From NCBI RefSeq assembly GCF_000725625.1, contig NZ_JOHS01000047.1, positions 1 through 64,000 of the forward strand: a DNA stretch of 64,000 nt, written 5' to 3'. The stretch comes from Streptomyces sp. NRRL F-6676 (GTDB lineage Bacteria; Actinomycetota; Actinomycetes; Streptomycetales; Streptomycetaceae). The translations under genes and the position numbers were made by a program. Under the pieces are notes generated by a model that did no database searches, was not told where the DNA came from, and saw only the letters and a program-made list of their open reading frames with translations. Below are positions 43,732-52,729 of the stretch, piece by piece (position 1 is the first letter of the stretch; each line of letters starts with the position of its first letter).

Positions 43732-44988
43732 TCAGGCCCCTTCCTCCCCCTGCGGCCCGGCCGCCGCCCGCCGGGCCGCCCACATCCGCCGCAGCCCCCG
43801 GGAGACCCCGCCCGGGGGACGACGGGTCCGGTGCCCGTGGACGCGGGGGTCGTCCGTGACGTCGTACCGCTTCACATAGGCGCCCAGGAACGCCTGTAGC
43901 GTGGCGATCGCCGGAATGGCGATCAGCGCGCCGACCGCACCGAGCAGCGCGGTGCCCGCGATGACCGACCCGAAGGCGACCGCGGGGTGGATGTCCACGG
44001 ACCGCGCGGTCAGCTTCGGTTGCAGCATGTAGTTCTCGAACTGCTGGTACACCACGACGAAGACCAGCACCCACAGCGCGTACCAGGGGTCGACGGTGAA
44101 CGCGATCAGCATGGGCAGGGCACCCGCGAGGTAGGTGCCGATCGTCGGGATGAACTGCGAGACGAGCCCGACCCAGACGGCGAGCACGGGCGCGTAGGGG
44201 ATCTCCAGCACTTGCAGCAGTACGTAGTGGGCGGCGCCCGAGATCAGTGCCATGAGGCCACGCGAGTACAAATAGCCACCGGTCTTGTCGACGGCTATCT
44301 CCCAGGCGCGCAGCACCTCCGCCTGCCGGGCGGGCGGCAGCACGGAACACAGGCCGCGCCGCAGCCGGGGGCCGTCGGCCGCGAAGTAGAACGAGAACAA
44401 AGTGATCGTCAGCATCCTGAAGAGGCCGCCCAGGACCTGCGCGGAGACGTCCAGCACGCCCGTGGCGCTGTTCTGCACGTACTTCCGCAGCCAGTCGGAG
44501 TGCACCAGGTTGTTCTGGACGTCGACCCTTCTCAGTTCGGTGTGGAACGTGGTGTTGATCCACTGGATGAGCGAGTCCAGGTACTCCGGGAAGCCCTCGA
44601 TCATCTTGACGATCTGCCCGGCCAGCATCGACCCCAGCAGGGTGATGAAGCCCGCGGTCAGGAGCATCAGACACAGGAAGACCAGGAAGGTGGCCAGCCC
44701 CCGGCGCAGACCGTGCCCGGCCATCCAGCTCACCGCGGGCTCTATGGCCAGCGCGAGGAAGAACGCGATCAGAATGTTGATCAGCAGCCCCGTGAGCTGG
44801 TGGAAGGCCCAGCTGCCGAGCTGGAAGGCGGCGATCAGGGCGAGGGCCAGCACCATCGCGCGGGGCAGCCAGCGCGGCATGCGGGTACTGCGCCCGGGCA
44901 CGCCCTCGGGCGGCGGGCCGGGCGGCCGGGGCGCGTCGGCCGGCGCCGGGTGCGGGGGGACCTGCGCGGTCTCGTCAGTCGGGGCCAC
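43732..44988 (-). CDS. AI-2E/PerM-family permease
   Basis: A 418-residue polytopic membrane protein of the AI-2E (PerM/TqsA) family, whose members export small solutes or act as ion/H+ exchangers. About eight helices are seen, with the family-typical amphipathic middle (QIVKMIEGFPEYLDSLIQWI) and C-terminal GLVSQFIPTIGTYLAGALPM and FVVVYQQFENYMLQPKLTAR motifs. The C-terminal 45 residues are Arg-rich. The start is GTG at 44988: a RecA-NDp-like promoter (44995-45017) ends 6 bp before it, predicting a leaderless mRNA. An in-frame GTG at 45054 lies upstream of that promoter. The substrate is unknown. Confidence 0.88.
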   Translation of the reverse strand: MAPTDETAQVPPHPAPADAPRPPGPPPEGVPGRSTRMPRWLPRAMVLALALIAAFQLGSWAFHQLTGLLINILIAFFLALAIEPAVSWMAGHGLRRGLATFLVFLCLMLLTAGFITLLGSMLAGQIVKMIEGFPEYLDSLIQWINTTFHTELRRVDVQNNLVHSDWLRKYVQNSATGVLDVSAQVLGGLFRMLTITLFSFYFAADGPRLRRGLCSVLPPARQAEVLRAWEIAVDKTGGYLYSRGLMALISGAAHYVLLQVLEIPYAPVLAVWVGLVSQFIPTIGTYLAGALPMLIAFTVDPWYALWVLVFVVVYQQFENYMLQPKLTARSVDIHPAVAFGSVIAGTALLGAVGALIAIPAIATLQAFLGAYVKRYDVTDDPRVHGHRTRRPPGGVSRGLRRMWAARRAAAGPQGEEGA

Positions 44989-44994
44989 GGCGCA

Positions 44995-45017
44995 AGTGTC
45001 GCCCACGCCACCGACAA
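44995..45017 (-). promoter_or_regulatory. RecA-NDp-like promoter of the AI-2E permease gene
   Basis: The minus strand reads TTGTCGGTG-N8-GACACT. The nine-base TTGTCRGTG half is perfect and the spacer is right; the -10 keeps A2 and T6 but has G for T at the first place. It ends 6 nt before the GTG, the same geometry as at lhr. Confidence 0.55.
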
Positions 45018-45105
45018 CCCGACCGCCGCCCACCACTGTCGTGACCCGCGACACACCTCAAGGGCAGCGGGAAGGGCGCGAACCGTCGCTTTCCGCCCCC
45101 GGCGG

Positions 45106-45300
45106 TCAGCGCCTCTCCTGCGGGACGTCCATGGCCGTGCACACCACTCGCCACACGTCCTTGGCGTCCCAGCCGGCGTCCAGCGCCTCGTGGACCGTGC
45201 GGCCGCCGAGCTCCGTCATCACGTGGTCGCGCGCGAAGGTGTCGGCGTACCCCGTACCGAAGTGCTCGGACATCCGCTGCCAGAAAACCGTCAACCGCAT
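45106..45300 (-). CDS. DUF3046 family small protein
   Basis: A 64-residue protein, MRLTVFWQRMSEHFGTGYAD..., with the DUF3046 pattern (REFW/VFWQRM, FGxxYAxSxAxDHVLxxLGGRT, AxxAGxxPxxVWRxVC), here DHVMTELGGRTVHEALDAGW. This small family occurs in actinobacteria near recA, as here. The function is unknown. The gene lies 35 bp downstream of azlD and may end that transcript. Confidence 0.88.
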   Translation of the reverse strand: MRLTVFWQRMSEHFGTGYADTFARDHVMTELGGRTVHEALDAGWDAKDVWRVVCTAMDVPQERR

Positions 45301-45335
45301 GCCTCAAGTATCCCGCTCCCGGGGCGCCGACCGGC

Positions 45336-45644
45336 TCAGCCCGTCATCACCCGCACCCCCGCCGTCACCACCACCGCGGCGGCCACCACGAGCAGGAAGG
45401 GGGCGCGCAGCACCAGGGCGACGGCCGCCGCGGCGAGCCCGGCCGCGCGGGCGTCCAGGACGAGCGCGCGGCCGTCGGCGAACGTCTGCTGGGCCGTGAG
45501 GGCGGCCAGCAGGGCGACGGGCAGCAGAGCGGCCAGCCTCCGCACGACGGGCCGCTCCAGGACACCCTCGGGCACCAGCAGCCCGGCGAGCTTGACGGCG
45601 TAGGCGCCGACCGCGGTCGCCCCGATCGCCAGCCAGACGTTCAC
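45336..45644 (-). CDS. azlD: AzlD-family branched-chain amino acid export subunit
   Basis: A 102-residue membrane protein with three or four short helices (VWLAIGATAVGAYAVKLAGL, LAALLPVALLAALTAQQTF, GLAAAAVALVLRAPFLLVVA), the small partner of AzlC. Together they export branched-chain amino acids or analogues (BrnFE/YgaZH type). The GTG at 45644 overlaps the azlC stop (GTGA), so the two are translationally coupled. The family is clear but the substrate is not proven. Confidence 0.9.
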   Translation of the reverse strand: MNVWLAIGATAVGAYAVKLAGLLVPEGVLERPVVRRLAALLPVALLAALTAQQTFADGRALVLDARAAGLAAAAVALVLRAPFLLVVAAAVVVTAGVRVMTG

Positions 45645-46372
45645 CGCTCCTCCCCTCCGGGCTCCGCCGAGCCCCGCCGCCCCGCGAGGAAGAGCACCAG
45701 CGGGGCGGCCAGCGCAGCCGCCAGCACCGGCACACCGGCGGGCAGCACGGGCAGCAGCCCGAGCCCCAGCAGCACGGCGAGCCCGGCCACGACACGCTCG
45801 GTGGTGGTCCGCAGCATGGGGGCGAGCAGCGCGAGGAAGACGGCCGGACCGGCGGCGTCGAGCCCCCACGCGTCGGTGTCGCCGATGGCCTCCGCGCCCA
45901 GCGCGCCGAGCAGCGTGGTGATGTTCCACAGCACGTAGAGGGTGAGCCCGGTGACCGTGAACCCGATGCGGGCGGCCCGCCGGGAGGGCTGGGCGAGCGA
46001 GACGGCGGTCGTCTCGTCGATGACCCACTGCGCGGCGAACGGACGCGCCACGCGGGGGAGGGCCAGCAACTGCGACAGCCGCAGCCCGTAGAAGGCGTTG
46101 CGCACGCTCAGGAAGAACGCCCCGGCGGCCGCGGTGTACGGATTGCTCCCGGCCGCGAGCGCACCCACCAGAGCGAACTGGGATGCCCCCGTGAACACCA
46201 GGAGGCTCAGTACGCAGGTCTGCGGGAGTGTCATCCCACTGCCGGCCGAGGTCACCCCGAAGGCGAACCCGGAGAGGCCGACGGCGACACCGACGCCCAG
46301 GGCGTCACGGACGACGGCGGCATCAGGTTTCCCCTGCGGCCCTCTGTCCACGAAAACTGTCTGTTCTGCCAC
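45641..46372 (-). CDS. azlC: AzlC-family branched-chain amino acid export subunit
   Basis: A 243-residue permease subunit. The family core shows GVAVGLSGFAFGVTSAGSGM, LLVFTGASQFALVGALAAG, AAGAFFLSVRNAFYGLRLSQ and WVIDETTAVSLAQ. The start is GTG at 46372, 10 bp after the AraC-type regulator gene's stop. AraC regulator, azlC and azlD form a compact operon in which the regulator probably controls export in response to intracellular amino acids; this is inferred from gene order. Confidence 0.92.
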   Translation of the reverse strand: MAEQTVFVDRGPQGKPDAAVVRDALGVGVAVGLSGFAFGVTSAGSGMTLPQTCVLSLLVFTGASQFALVGALAAGSNPYTAAAGAFFLSVRNAFYGLRLSQLLALPRVARPFAAQWVIDETTAVSLAQPSRRAARIGFTVTGLTLYVLWNITTLLGALGAEAIGDTDAWGLDAAGPAVFLALLAPMLRTTTERVVAGLAVLLGLGLLPVLPAGVPVLAAALAAPLVLFLAGRRGSAEPGGEER

Positions 46373-46382
46373 CCCCGCGACG

Positions 46383-47234
46383 CTACGGACCGCCCACCCC
46401 GAAATCTTGTACGTTTTTGCGCTCCCGCCGGTACGCCCCCGGCGGCACCCCCACGATCCGGGTGAAGTGCCGGCCGAGATGCGCCTGATCGGTGAAGCCG
46501 ACGGCGACGGCCACCTCGGCGGGCGCGCGACCGGCGTCCAGCAGCCGTCGTGCCGCCCGCACGCGCGCGTCGGTGAGCCAGGTGTGGGGCGGCATCCCGT
46601 AGGCGTCACGAAAGGCCCGCAGCAGCGCGAACGGGCCGGTGCCCAGCTCCGCGGCGAGCCTCTCCAGGGTCGGCGGCTCGGCCATCCGCTCCTCGAGCAC
46701 GGCACGCGCGCGTGCGGCCAGCCGCGCACCCGCCGTCCGCACGGACCGCTGCGGCAGCGCCCCGCCGTTGAGCCGCAGCAACCGCGTCACCACGACCCGC
46801 AACAGCGTGTCGGCGGCCAGCGCGTTGCCCTCGTCGACCGCCCGCAGCACCTGGTGCACGAGTCCGGCCGCGTACGGATCATCCACAACAGGCCTCACGA
46901 ACCCCGGACTGCCGCGCAGCGCGGTGGTTTCCTCCGCGATCCGGGCCACGAGCCCCGCCGGCGGATAGACGGCCCCGTACCGCCATCCCTCAGGAACCCC
47001 CGCACGACCTGTATGCGGAGTATCGGGATTGACCAGCGCGAGGGCACCGGCCCCCACGTACTGGTCGGCACCGCCATGGTGGAACACCTCGACACCATCG
47101 ACGACGGCCGCGATGACGAACTGCTCATGCGTGTGCCGCACGAACCGCTTCTCGACGTAACGGGCACGCAGCAGATCGACCCCCGGCAACTCCTCGTACC
47201 GCCAGTGCCGCGCCCGCTCCTCACCACCCGCCAT
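46383..47234 (-). CDS. AraC-family transcriptional regulator
   Basis: A 283-residue regulator. An N-terminal AraC-type cupin arm (about 25-140) has RFVRHTHEQFVIAAVVDGVE and GGADQYVGAGALALVNPDTP. The C-terminal pair of helix-turn-helices (about 180-275) has LERLAAELGTGPFALLRAFR and VAVAVGFTDQAHLGRHFTRI with VGVPPGAYRR. The ATG at 47234 is preceded by GGGGGC; the upstream open frame has no similarity. It is the first gene of the operon with azlC and azlD, so a local regulator of amino-acid export is the likely role. It is divergent from lhr. Confidence 0.9.
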   Translation of the reverse strand: MAGGEERARHWRYEELPGVDLLRARYVEKRFVRHTHEQFVIAAVVDGVEVFHHGGADQYVGAGALALVNPDTPHTGRAGVPEGWRYGAVYPPAGLVARIAEETTALRGSPGFVRPVVDDPYAAGLVHQVLRAVDEGNALAADTLLRVVVTRLLRLNGGALPQRSVRTAGARLAARARAVLEERMAEPPTLERLAAELGTGPFALLRAFRDAYGMPPHTWLTDARVRAARRLLDAGRAPAEVAVAVGFTDQAHLGRHFTRIVGVPPGAYRRERKNVQDFGVGGP

Positions 47235-47561
47235 GCCCCCATTGTCGACGCAGCGGCAGCCACGCGCGCACCCCCACGGCGGGCAGGCCGCCCAGGCACG
47301 GGAGGGGACGGGGCGGTGGTGCCCGCCCGCGGCGTCCGGCGCGTCGGCACCGGCTCCCTCGTCCTCGTACCGCCCCGCACCGGGCCGAGGACGCGTATCT
47401 CCGCCGCGGCCCCGGCCCCGTACGCACAGCGGGCGCACACCAACTGCCTGAAGCAACCGCAACCACCGACAGACGACGCACCCGCGAACCACCGAACCCG
47501 CCGCCGACGGCCGAACCCGCAGGTCATCCCCATTGTCAGTGGGGCAGGGCACCATGGACCC
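47235..47561. other. Divergent region between AraC-type regulator gene and lhr
   Basis: This 327-bp region contains the lhr RecA-NDp promoter at its right end (47533-47555). Nothing else is recognised; no promoter for the regulator operon was identified by eye. Confidence 0.6.
47533..47555 (+). promoter_or_regulatory. RecA-NDp type promoter of lhr
   Basis: TTGTCAGTG-N8-CACCAT: the upstream half is perfect, the spacing is correct, and the -10 keeps A2 and T6 of TAnnnT. It ends 6 nt before the lhr ATG, which lacks a Shine-Dalgarno site, so the transcript should be leaderless. Confidence 0.7.
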
Positions 47562-50500
47562 ATGGCCAGCTCCACCCACCGAGCCCTAGCCGGCTTCTCG
47601 CCCGCGACCCGCGCCTGGTTCACGGGGGCGTTCTCCGCCCCCACCACGGCCCAGGCCGGCGCCTGGCACGCCCTCGCCCAGGGCTCGGACGTCCTCGTCG
47701 TCGCGCCCACCGGCTCCGGCAAGACCCTGGCCGCCTTCCTCGCCGCACTCGACCAGCTCGCCTCCGCCCCGCCCCCCGCCGACCGGCGCAAGCGCTGCCG
47801 GGTCCTGTACGTCTCCCCGCTCAAGGCCCTCGCGGTCGACGTCGAACGCAACCTCCGCAGCCCCCTCACCGGCATCCGCCACGAGGCGCTCCGGCTCGGC
47901 CTGCCCGAGCCGGAGGTCAAGGTCGGCATCCGCTCCGGCGACACCCCCGCCGCCGAGCGCCGCTCCCTGGCCACCCGCCCGCCGGACATCCTGATCACCA
48001 CCCCCGAGTCCCTGTTCCTGATGCTCACCTCCGCCACGCGGGACGCGCTGACCGGCGTGGAGACGGTGATCCTGGACGAGGTGCACGCGGTCGCCGGCAC
48101 CAAGCGCGGCGCGCACCTCGCGCTGTCCCTGGAGCGGCTGAACGAACTGCTGCCGCGCCCCGCCCGCCGCATCGGCCTGTCGGCCACCGTCCGCCCGGTG
48201 GACGAGGTCGCCCGCTTCCTGTCCCCGCACCGCAAGGTGGAGATCGTCCAGCCGGAGTCCGGCAAGGAATTCGACCTCTCCGTCGTCGTCCCCGTGGAGG
48301 ACCTGGGCGAACTCGGCGGCTCCCCCGTCTCCGACGGACCAGGCGGCGCAGGCGACGGAGGGGCCGCCGGCGGCGCCGAGCGCCCCTCCATCTGGCCGCA
48401 CGTGGAGGAGCGCATCACCGACCTGGTGCAGGCGCACCGCTCGACGATCGTCTTCGCCAACTCCCGCCGCCTCGCCGAACGCCTGTGCAACCGGCTCAAC
48501 GAGATCGCCTACGAGCGGGCCACGGGCGAGCCCCTGGAGGAGCACCACTCCCCCGCCGAGCTGATGGGCGGTTCCGGCGCCGCCCAGGGGGCGCCCCCGG
48601 TCCTCGCGCGCGCCCACCACGGCTCGGTCTCCAAGGAGCAGCGCGCCCTGGTGGAGGAGGACCTCAAGGCGGGCCGGCTGCCCGCGGTGGTGGCCACCTC
48701 CAGCCTGGAACTCGGCATCGACATGGGTGCGGTGGACCTCGTGATCCAGGTGGAGTCGCCGCCGTCGGTGGCGTCCGGGCTACAGCGGGTGGGCCGCGCG
48801 GGCCACCAGGTGGGGGCGGTCTCCACGGGCGTGGTCTTCCCCAAGTACCGGGGCGATCTGGTGCAGGCCGCGGTGGTCACCGAGCGGATGCGCACGGGCT
48901 CCATCGAGTCGCTGCGGATCCCGGCCAACCCGCTGGACGTACTCGCGCAGCAGCTCGTCGCCATGGTGGCGCTGGACACCTGGCAGGTCGACGACCTGCT
49001 GGCCATGGTCCGCCGCGCGGCCCCCTTCGCCGCGCTGCCGGAGTCGGCGTTCACGGCGGTCCTGGACATGCTCGCGGGCCGTTATCCGTCGGACGCGTTC
49101 GCGGAGCTGCGCCCGCGCGTGGTGTGGGACCGCGTGGCGGGCACGGTCACCGGCCGCCCCGGTGCCCAGCGGCTGGCCGTCACCTCCGGGGGCACGATCC
49201 CGGACCGCGGGCTCTTCGGGGTCTTCCTGGCCGGCGCCGATCCGAAGAAGGGCGGCGGCCGGGTCGGCGAGCTCGACGAGGAGATGGTGTACGAGTCCCG
49301 CATCGGGGACGTGTTCACGCTCGGCACCAGTTCCTGGCGGATCGAGGACATCACGCGCGACCGGGTCCTGGTCTCCCCCGCTCCCGGCGTCCCGGGCCGG
49401 CTGCCGTTCTGGAAGGGCGACCAACTGGGCCGTCCCCTGGAACTGGGCCGCGCGCTGGGCGCCTTCCTGCGCGAGGTGGGCGCGCTGTCCGAGGAGGACG
49501 CCCGGCTGCGGCTGCTGTCGGCGGGGCTGGACGCCTGGGCGGCGGACAACGTGCTCGCCTACCTCGCCGAGCAGCGCGAGGCCTGCGGCCACGTCCCGGA
49601 CGACCGCACGATCGTCGTGGAGCGGTTCCGCGACGAACTGGGCGACTGGCGGGTCGTGGTGCACTCCCCGTTCGGCGCGCAGGTCCACGCCCCCTGGGCG
49701 CTCGCGCTGGGCGCTCGGCTGTCCGAGCGGTACGGCATGGACGCCCAGGTCATGCACGCCGACGACGGCATCGTGCTGCGCCTTCCCGACGCCGACCTGA
49801 TGGGCCTCGACCTGCTCGACCAGGAACCGTCCGCGCCGGGCACGGCCTACGACGCCGAGCAGGCCCCCGTCGGCGCGTCGGACGTCCTGTTCGACAAGGG
49901 CGAGGTGGACCAGGTCGTCACCGACCAGGTCGGCGGCTCGGCCCTGTTCGCCTCCCGCTTCCGCGAGTGCGCCGCCCGCGCGCTGCTGCTGCCGCGCCGC
50001 AGCCCCGGCCGGCGCACCCCGCTGTGGCAGCAGCGTCAGCGCGCGGCGCAGCTGCTCCAGGTGGCGAGCGAGTTCGGATCGTTCCCGATCGTCCTGGAAG
50101 CCGTCCGCGAATGCCTCCAGGACGTCTTCGACGTCCCCGGGCTCACCGAACTCATGGGCGACATCGAGTCCCGCAAGGTGCGTCTGGTGGAGGTGACCAC
50201 CCCGGAGCCCTCCCCCTTCGCCCGCTCCCTGCTGTTCGGCTACGTGGCGCAGTTCCTGTACGAGGGGGACTCGCCGCTCGCCGAGCGCCGCGCCGCCGCG
50301 CTGTCGCTGGACTCGCGGCTGCTGGCCGAGCTGCTCGGCCAGGCGGAGCTGCGCGAACTGCTCGACGCGGAGGTGCTCACCGAGCTGGAGCGGGAACTCC
50401 AGTGGCTCACCGAGGACCGCCGGATCAAGGACGTCGAGGGCGTCGCCGACGTACTGCGGCTGCTGGGCCCGCTCACCGACGCGGAACTCGCCGAGCGCGG

Positions 50501-52472
50501 CGCCGCCCCCGGGTGGGCGCCCGAGCTGGCCGCGTCCCGGCGGGCCATCCGGGTGCGTATCGGCGGCGCCGAGCACTGGGCGGCGGTGGAGGACGCGGGC
50601 CGGCTGCGCGACGCGCTCGGCACCGCGCTGCCCGTGGGCGTGCCGGAGGCGTTCACCGAGCCGGTGAAGGACCCCCTGGGCGATCTCCTCGCCCGCTACG
50701 CCCGCAGCCACGGCCCGTTCACCTCGGCCGCGGCCGCCGCCCGCTTCGGACTGGGCACCGCCGTCACCGAGGGTGCGCTGCAACGGCTCGCGGCGAGCGG
50801 CCGGGCGGTGCAGGGCGAGTTCCATCCGGCGGGCATCGGCCAGGAGTGGTGCGACGCGACGGTGCTGCGCCGGCTGCGGCGCCGCTCGCTCGCCGCGCTG
50901 CGGCACGAACTGGAGCCGGTGCCGCCCGCCGCCCTGGCCCAGTTCCTCCCCCAGTGGCAGCACGTGGGCGGCGGGCACGGTCTGCGCGGCATCGACGGAC
51001 TCGTGCGCACGATCGAGCAGTTGCAGGGCGCCTCCGTACCGGCGTCCGCCCTGGAGAAGCTCGTCCTGCCGTCCCGCGTGACCGGCTACGCGCCCGCGCT
51101 GCTGGACGAACTCACCGCCGCCGGGGAGGTGGTGTGGGCCGGTGCGGGCGCCCTGCCCGGCAAGGACGGCTGGGTCTCCCTCTACCTGGCCGACGCCGCC
51201 CCCCTGTTGCTGCCCCCGCCGCACCCCCTGGAACTGTCCGCGCTGCACCAGTCCGTGCTGGACGCGCTCTCCGGGGGCTACGGCCTGTTCTTCCGTCAGA
51301 TCGCCGACCAGGTCCGCGCCACCACCCACCCCGAGGCCACCGACCCGCAACTGGCCGACGCGGTCTGGGACCTGGCCTGGTCGGGGCGGCTCACCAATGA
51401 CACGCTGGCCCCGATGCGCGCCCTCCTCGGCTCGGGGCGCACCGCGGGCTCCACGGCCCACCGCGCCAAACGCTCCGTCCCGCGCGGGCGGTACGGCTCC
51501 CTGACGGCCGCCGCGCGCCCCCAGTCCCGTACGGGCCCGCCGACGGTGGCGGGCCGCTGGTCCCTGCTGCCGGCCCGGGAGGCGGACCCGACCGTGCGCG
51601 CCCACGCGCTCGCCCGCACCCTGCTGGACCGCCACGGGGTGGTGACCCGGGGCGCGGTGGCCGCGGAGGGCGTCGAGGGCGGCTTCTCCGCGGTGTACCG
51701 CGTCCTGTCCGCGTTCGAGGACAGCGGCCAGGCCCGCCGCGGCTATGTGGTCGAGGGGCTGGGCGCGGCGCAGTTCGCGATGGACGGCGCGGTGGACCGG
51801 CTGCGCGCGGTCTCCACCGCCCGTGAACGGGGTGGTACACCGCCGGCCCCGGTGGGGGTGGCGACCGGCTCCGTCGCCGGGGAGGGTTTCCTCGACGCGT
51901 TCGACACGCCGTACGACGGTGACGGTGACGGCGACGGGAGCGGCCAGGGCGGTGCGTACGATCCCTGGTCCGCGCCCGGCTACGGTGGCCCGCGCTCCGG
52001 CGCGGGGGGTGGAGGTCCGGTGCGGCCCGGTCCGCCGGCCTTCCCGCCCGGTCACGGCCGCCCCGGCCGGACCACGGGCCCGGCGCGCGCGGTCGTCTTG
52101 GCCGCCGCGGATCCGGCGAACGCCTTCGGGGCGGCACTGTCCTGGCCCGAACCGCCGGAGGGGGCGGGGCACAAGCCGGGGCGGAAGGCGGGGGCGCTGG
52201 TCGTTCTGGTGGACGGTGAGCTGACGCTGTACATGGAGCGCGGCGGGAAGACGCTCCTCGCCTGGCCCGGTGCGGCGGACACCGCGCCCGGAGACGATCC
52301 CCGGCTGCCCGCCGCCGCGGAGGCGCTGGCCGCCTCCGCCCGTGCCGGCGCCCTGGGCACCCTCACCGTCGAACGCATCAACGGGGTTCCCGCGCTGACG
52401 TCGCCCTGGGGCGCCCTCCTGGAAACCGCGGGCTTCGTAGCCACCCCCCGGGGCCTCCGCATACGGGCGTGA
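47562..52472 (+). CDS. lhr: Large helicase-related protein Lhr
   Basis: A 1636-residue ATP-dependent 3'-5' helicase of superfamily 2, implicated in DNA-damage tolerance in actinobacteria. Motif Q/I is APTGSGKT (48-55), motif II is DEVH (about 173-176), and LSATVRP and the late helicase block GSVSKEQRALVEEDLKAGRL ... QRVGRAGHQ (about 350-415) follow. A long Lhr C-terminal region (about 860-1500) contains winged-helix and Lhr-specific modules. A Gly/Asp/Pro-rich linker with DGDGDGDG (about 1450-1510) interrupts the last part. ATG at 47562 lacks a ribosome site and follows a RecA-NDp promoter by 6 bp. It is followed 257 bp later by a Nei-type glycosylase gene on the same strand. Confidence 0.95.
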   Translation: MASSTHRALAGFSPATRAWFTGAFSAPTTAQAGAWHALAQGSDVLVVAPTGSGKTLAAFLAALDQLASAPPPADRRKRCRVLYVSPLKALAVDVERNLRSPLTGIRHEALRLGLPEPEVKVGIRSGDTPAAERRSLATRPPDILITTPESLFLMLTSATRDALTGVETVILDEVHAVAGTKRGAHLALSLERLNELLPRPARRIGLSATVRPVDEVARFLSPHRKVEIVQPESGKEFDLSVVVPVEDLGELGGSPVSDGPGGAGDGGAAGGAERPSIWPHVEERITDLVQAHRSTIVFANSRRLAERLCNRLNEIAYERATGEPLEEHHSPAELMGGSGAAQGAPPVLARAHHGSVSKEQRALVEEDLKAGRLPAVVATSSLELGIDMGAVDLVIQVESPPSVASGLQRVGRAGHQVGAVSTGVVFPKYRGDLVQAAVVTERMRTGSIESLRIPANPLDVLAQQLVAMVALDTWQVDDLLAMVRRAAPFAALPESAFTAVLDMLAGRYPSDAFAELRPRVVWDRVAGTVTGRPGAQRLAVTSGGTIPDRGLFGVFLAGADPKKGGGRVGELDEEMVYESRIGDVFTLGTSSWRIEDITRDRVLVSPAPGVPGRLPFWKGDQLGRPLELGRALGAFLREVGALSEEDARLRLLSAGLDAWAADNVLAYLAEQREACGHVPDDRTIVVERFRDELGDWRVVVHSPFGAQVHAPWALALGARLSERYGMDAQVMHADDGIVLRLPDADLMGLDLLDQEPSAPGTAYDAEQAPVGASDVLFDKGEVDQVVTDQVGGSALFASRFRECAARALLLPRRSPGRRTPLWQQRQRAAQLLQVASEFGSFPIVLEAVRECLQDVFDVPGLTELMGDIESRKVRLVEVTTPEPSPFARSLLFGYVAQFLYEGDSPLAERRAAALSLDSRLLAELLGQAELRELLDAEVLTELERELQWLTEDRRIKDVEGVADVLRLLGPLTDAELAERGAAPGWAPELAASRRAIRVRIGGAEHWAAVEDAGRLRDALGTALPVGVPEAFTEPVKDPLGDLLARYARSHGPFTSAAAAARFGLGTAVTEGALQRLAASGRAVQGEFHPAGIGQEWCDATVLRRLRRRSLAALRHELEPVPPAALAQFLPQWQHVGGGHGLRGIDGLVRTIEQLQGASVPASALEKLVLPSRVTGYAPALLDELTAAGEVVWAGAGALPGKDGWVSLYLADAAPLLLPPPHPLELSALHQSVLDALSGGYGLFFRQIADQVRATTHPEATDPQLADAVWDLAWSGRLTNDTLAPMRALLGSGRTAGSTAHRAKRSVPRGRYGSLTAAARPQSRTGPPTVAGRWSLLPAREADPTVRAHALARTLLDRHGVVTRGAVAAEGVEGGFSAVYRVLSAFEDSGQARRGYVVEGLGAAQFAMDGAVDRLRAVSTARERGGTPPAPVGVATGSVAGEGFLDAFDTPYDGDGDGDGSGQGGAYDPWSAPGYGGPRSGAGGGGPVRPGPPAFPPGHGRPGRTTGPARAVVLAAADPANAFGAALSWPEPPEGAGHKPGRKAGALVVLVDGELTLYMERGGKTLLAWPGAADTAPGDDPRLPAAAEALAASARAGALGTLTVERINGVPALTSPWGALLETAGFVATPRGLRIRA

Positions 52473-52473
52473 C

Positions 52474-52715
52474 CGCGGGTGTTCTCGCCCCCGCCGCCCC
52501 TACCCTGCCCGTCCCCGGGGGCAAGCCCCCGGACCCCCAAAAGATGCGCAGTTCCCCGCGCCCCTGTCAGGGGCGCGGGGCTGCGTCAACATGCGGCTCC
52601 GCCGCGGGCGCACAACCGGGCGAAGCCCCGTGCCGAGGTCCAAGGGGTGGAGCCCCCCGAGGAACGGGACGGGTAGGGGCGACGGGGGCGGAAAACCCCG
52701 GGCGAACCCCGCCGT
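52474..52715. repeat. Dispersed GC-rich intergenic repeat, copy F (palindromic form)
   Basis: The left arm has GTTCTCGCCCCCGCCGCCCC and CTACCCTGCCCGTCCCC (52482-52519). The right arm has GGAACGGGACGGGTAGGGGC and GACGGGGGCGG (about 52661-52691), its inverted counterpart. CAGTTCCCCGCGCCCCTGTC and its inverse AGGGGCGCGGGGCTGC form an inner hairpin. It separates lhr from the glycosylase gene. Confidence 0.7.
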
Positions 52716-52729
52716 GTCACCCTGGAGCC

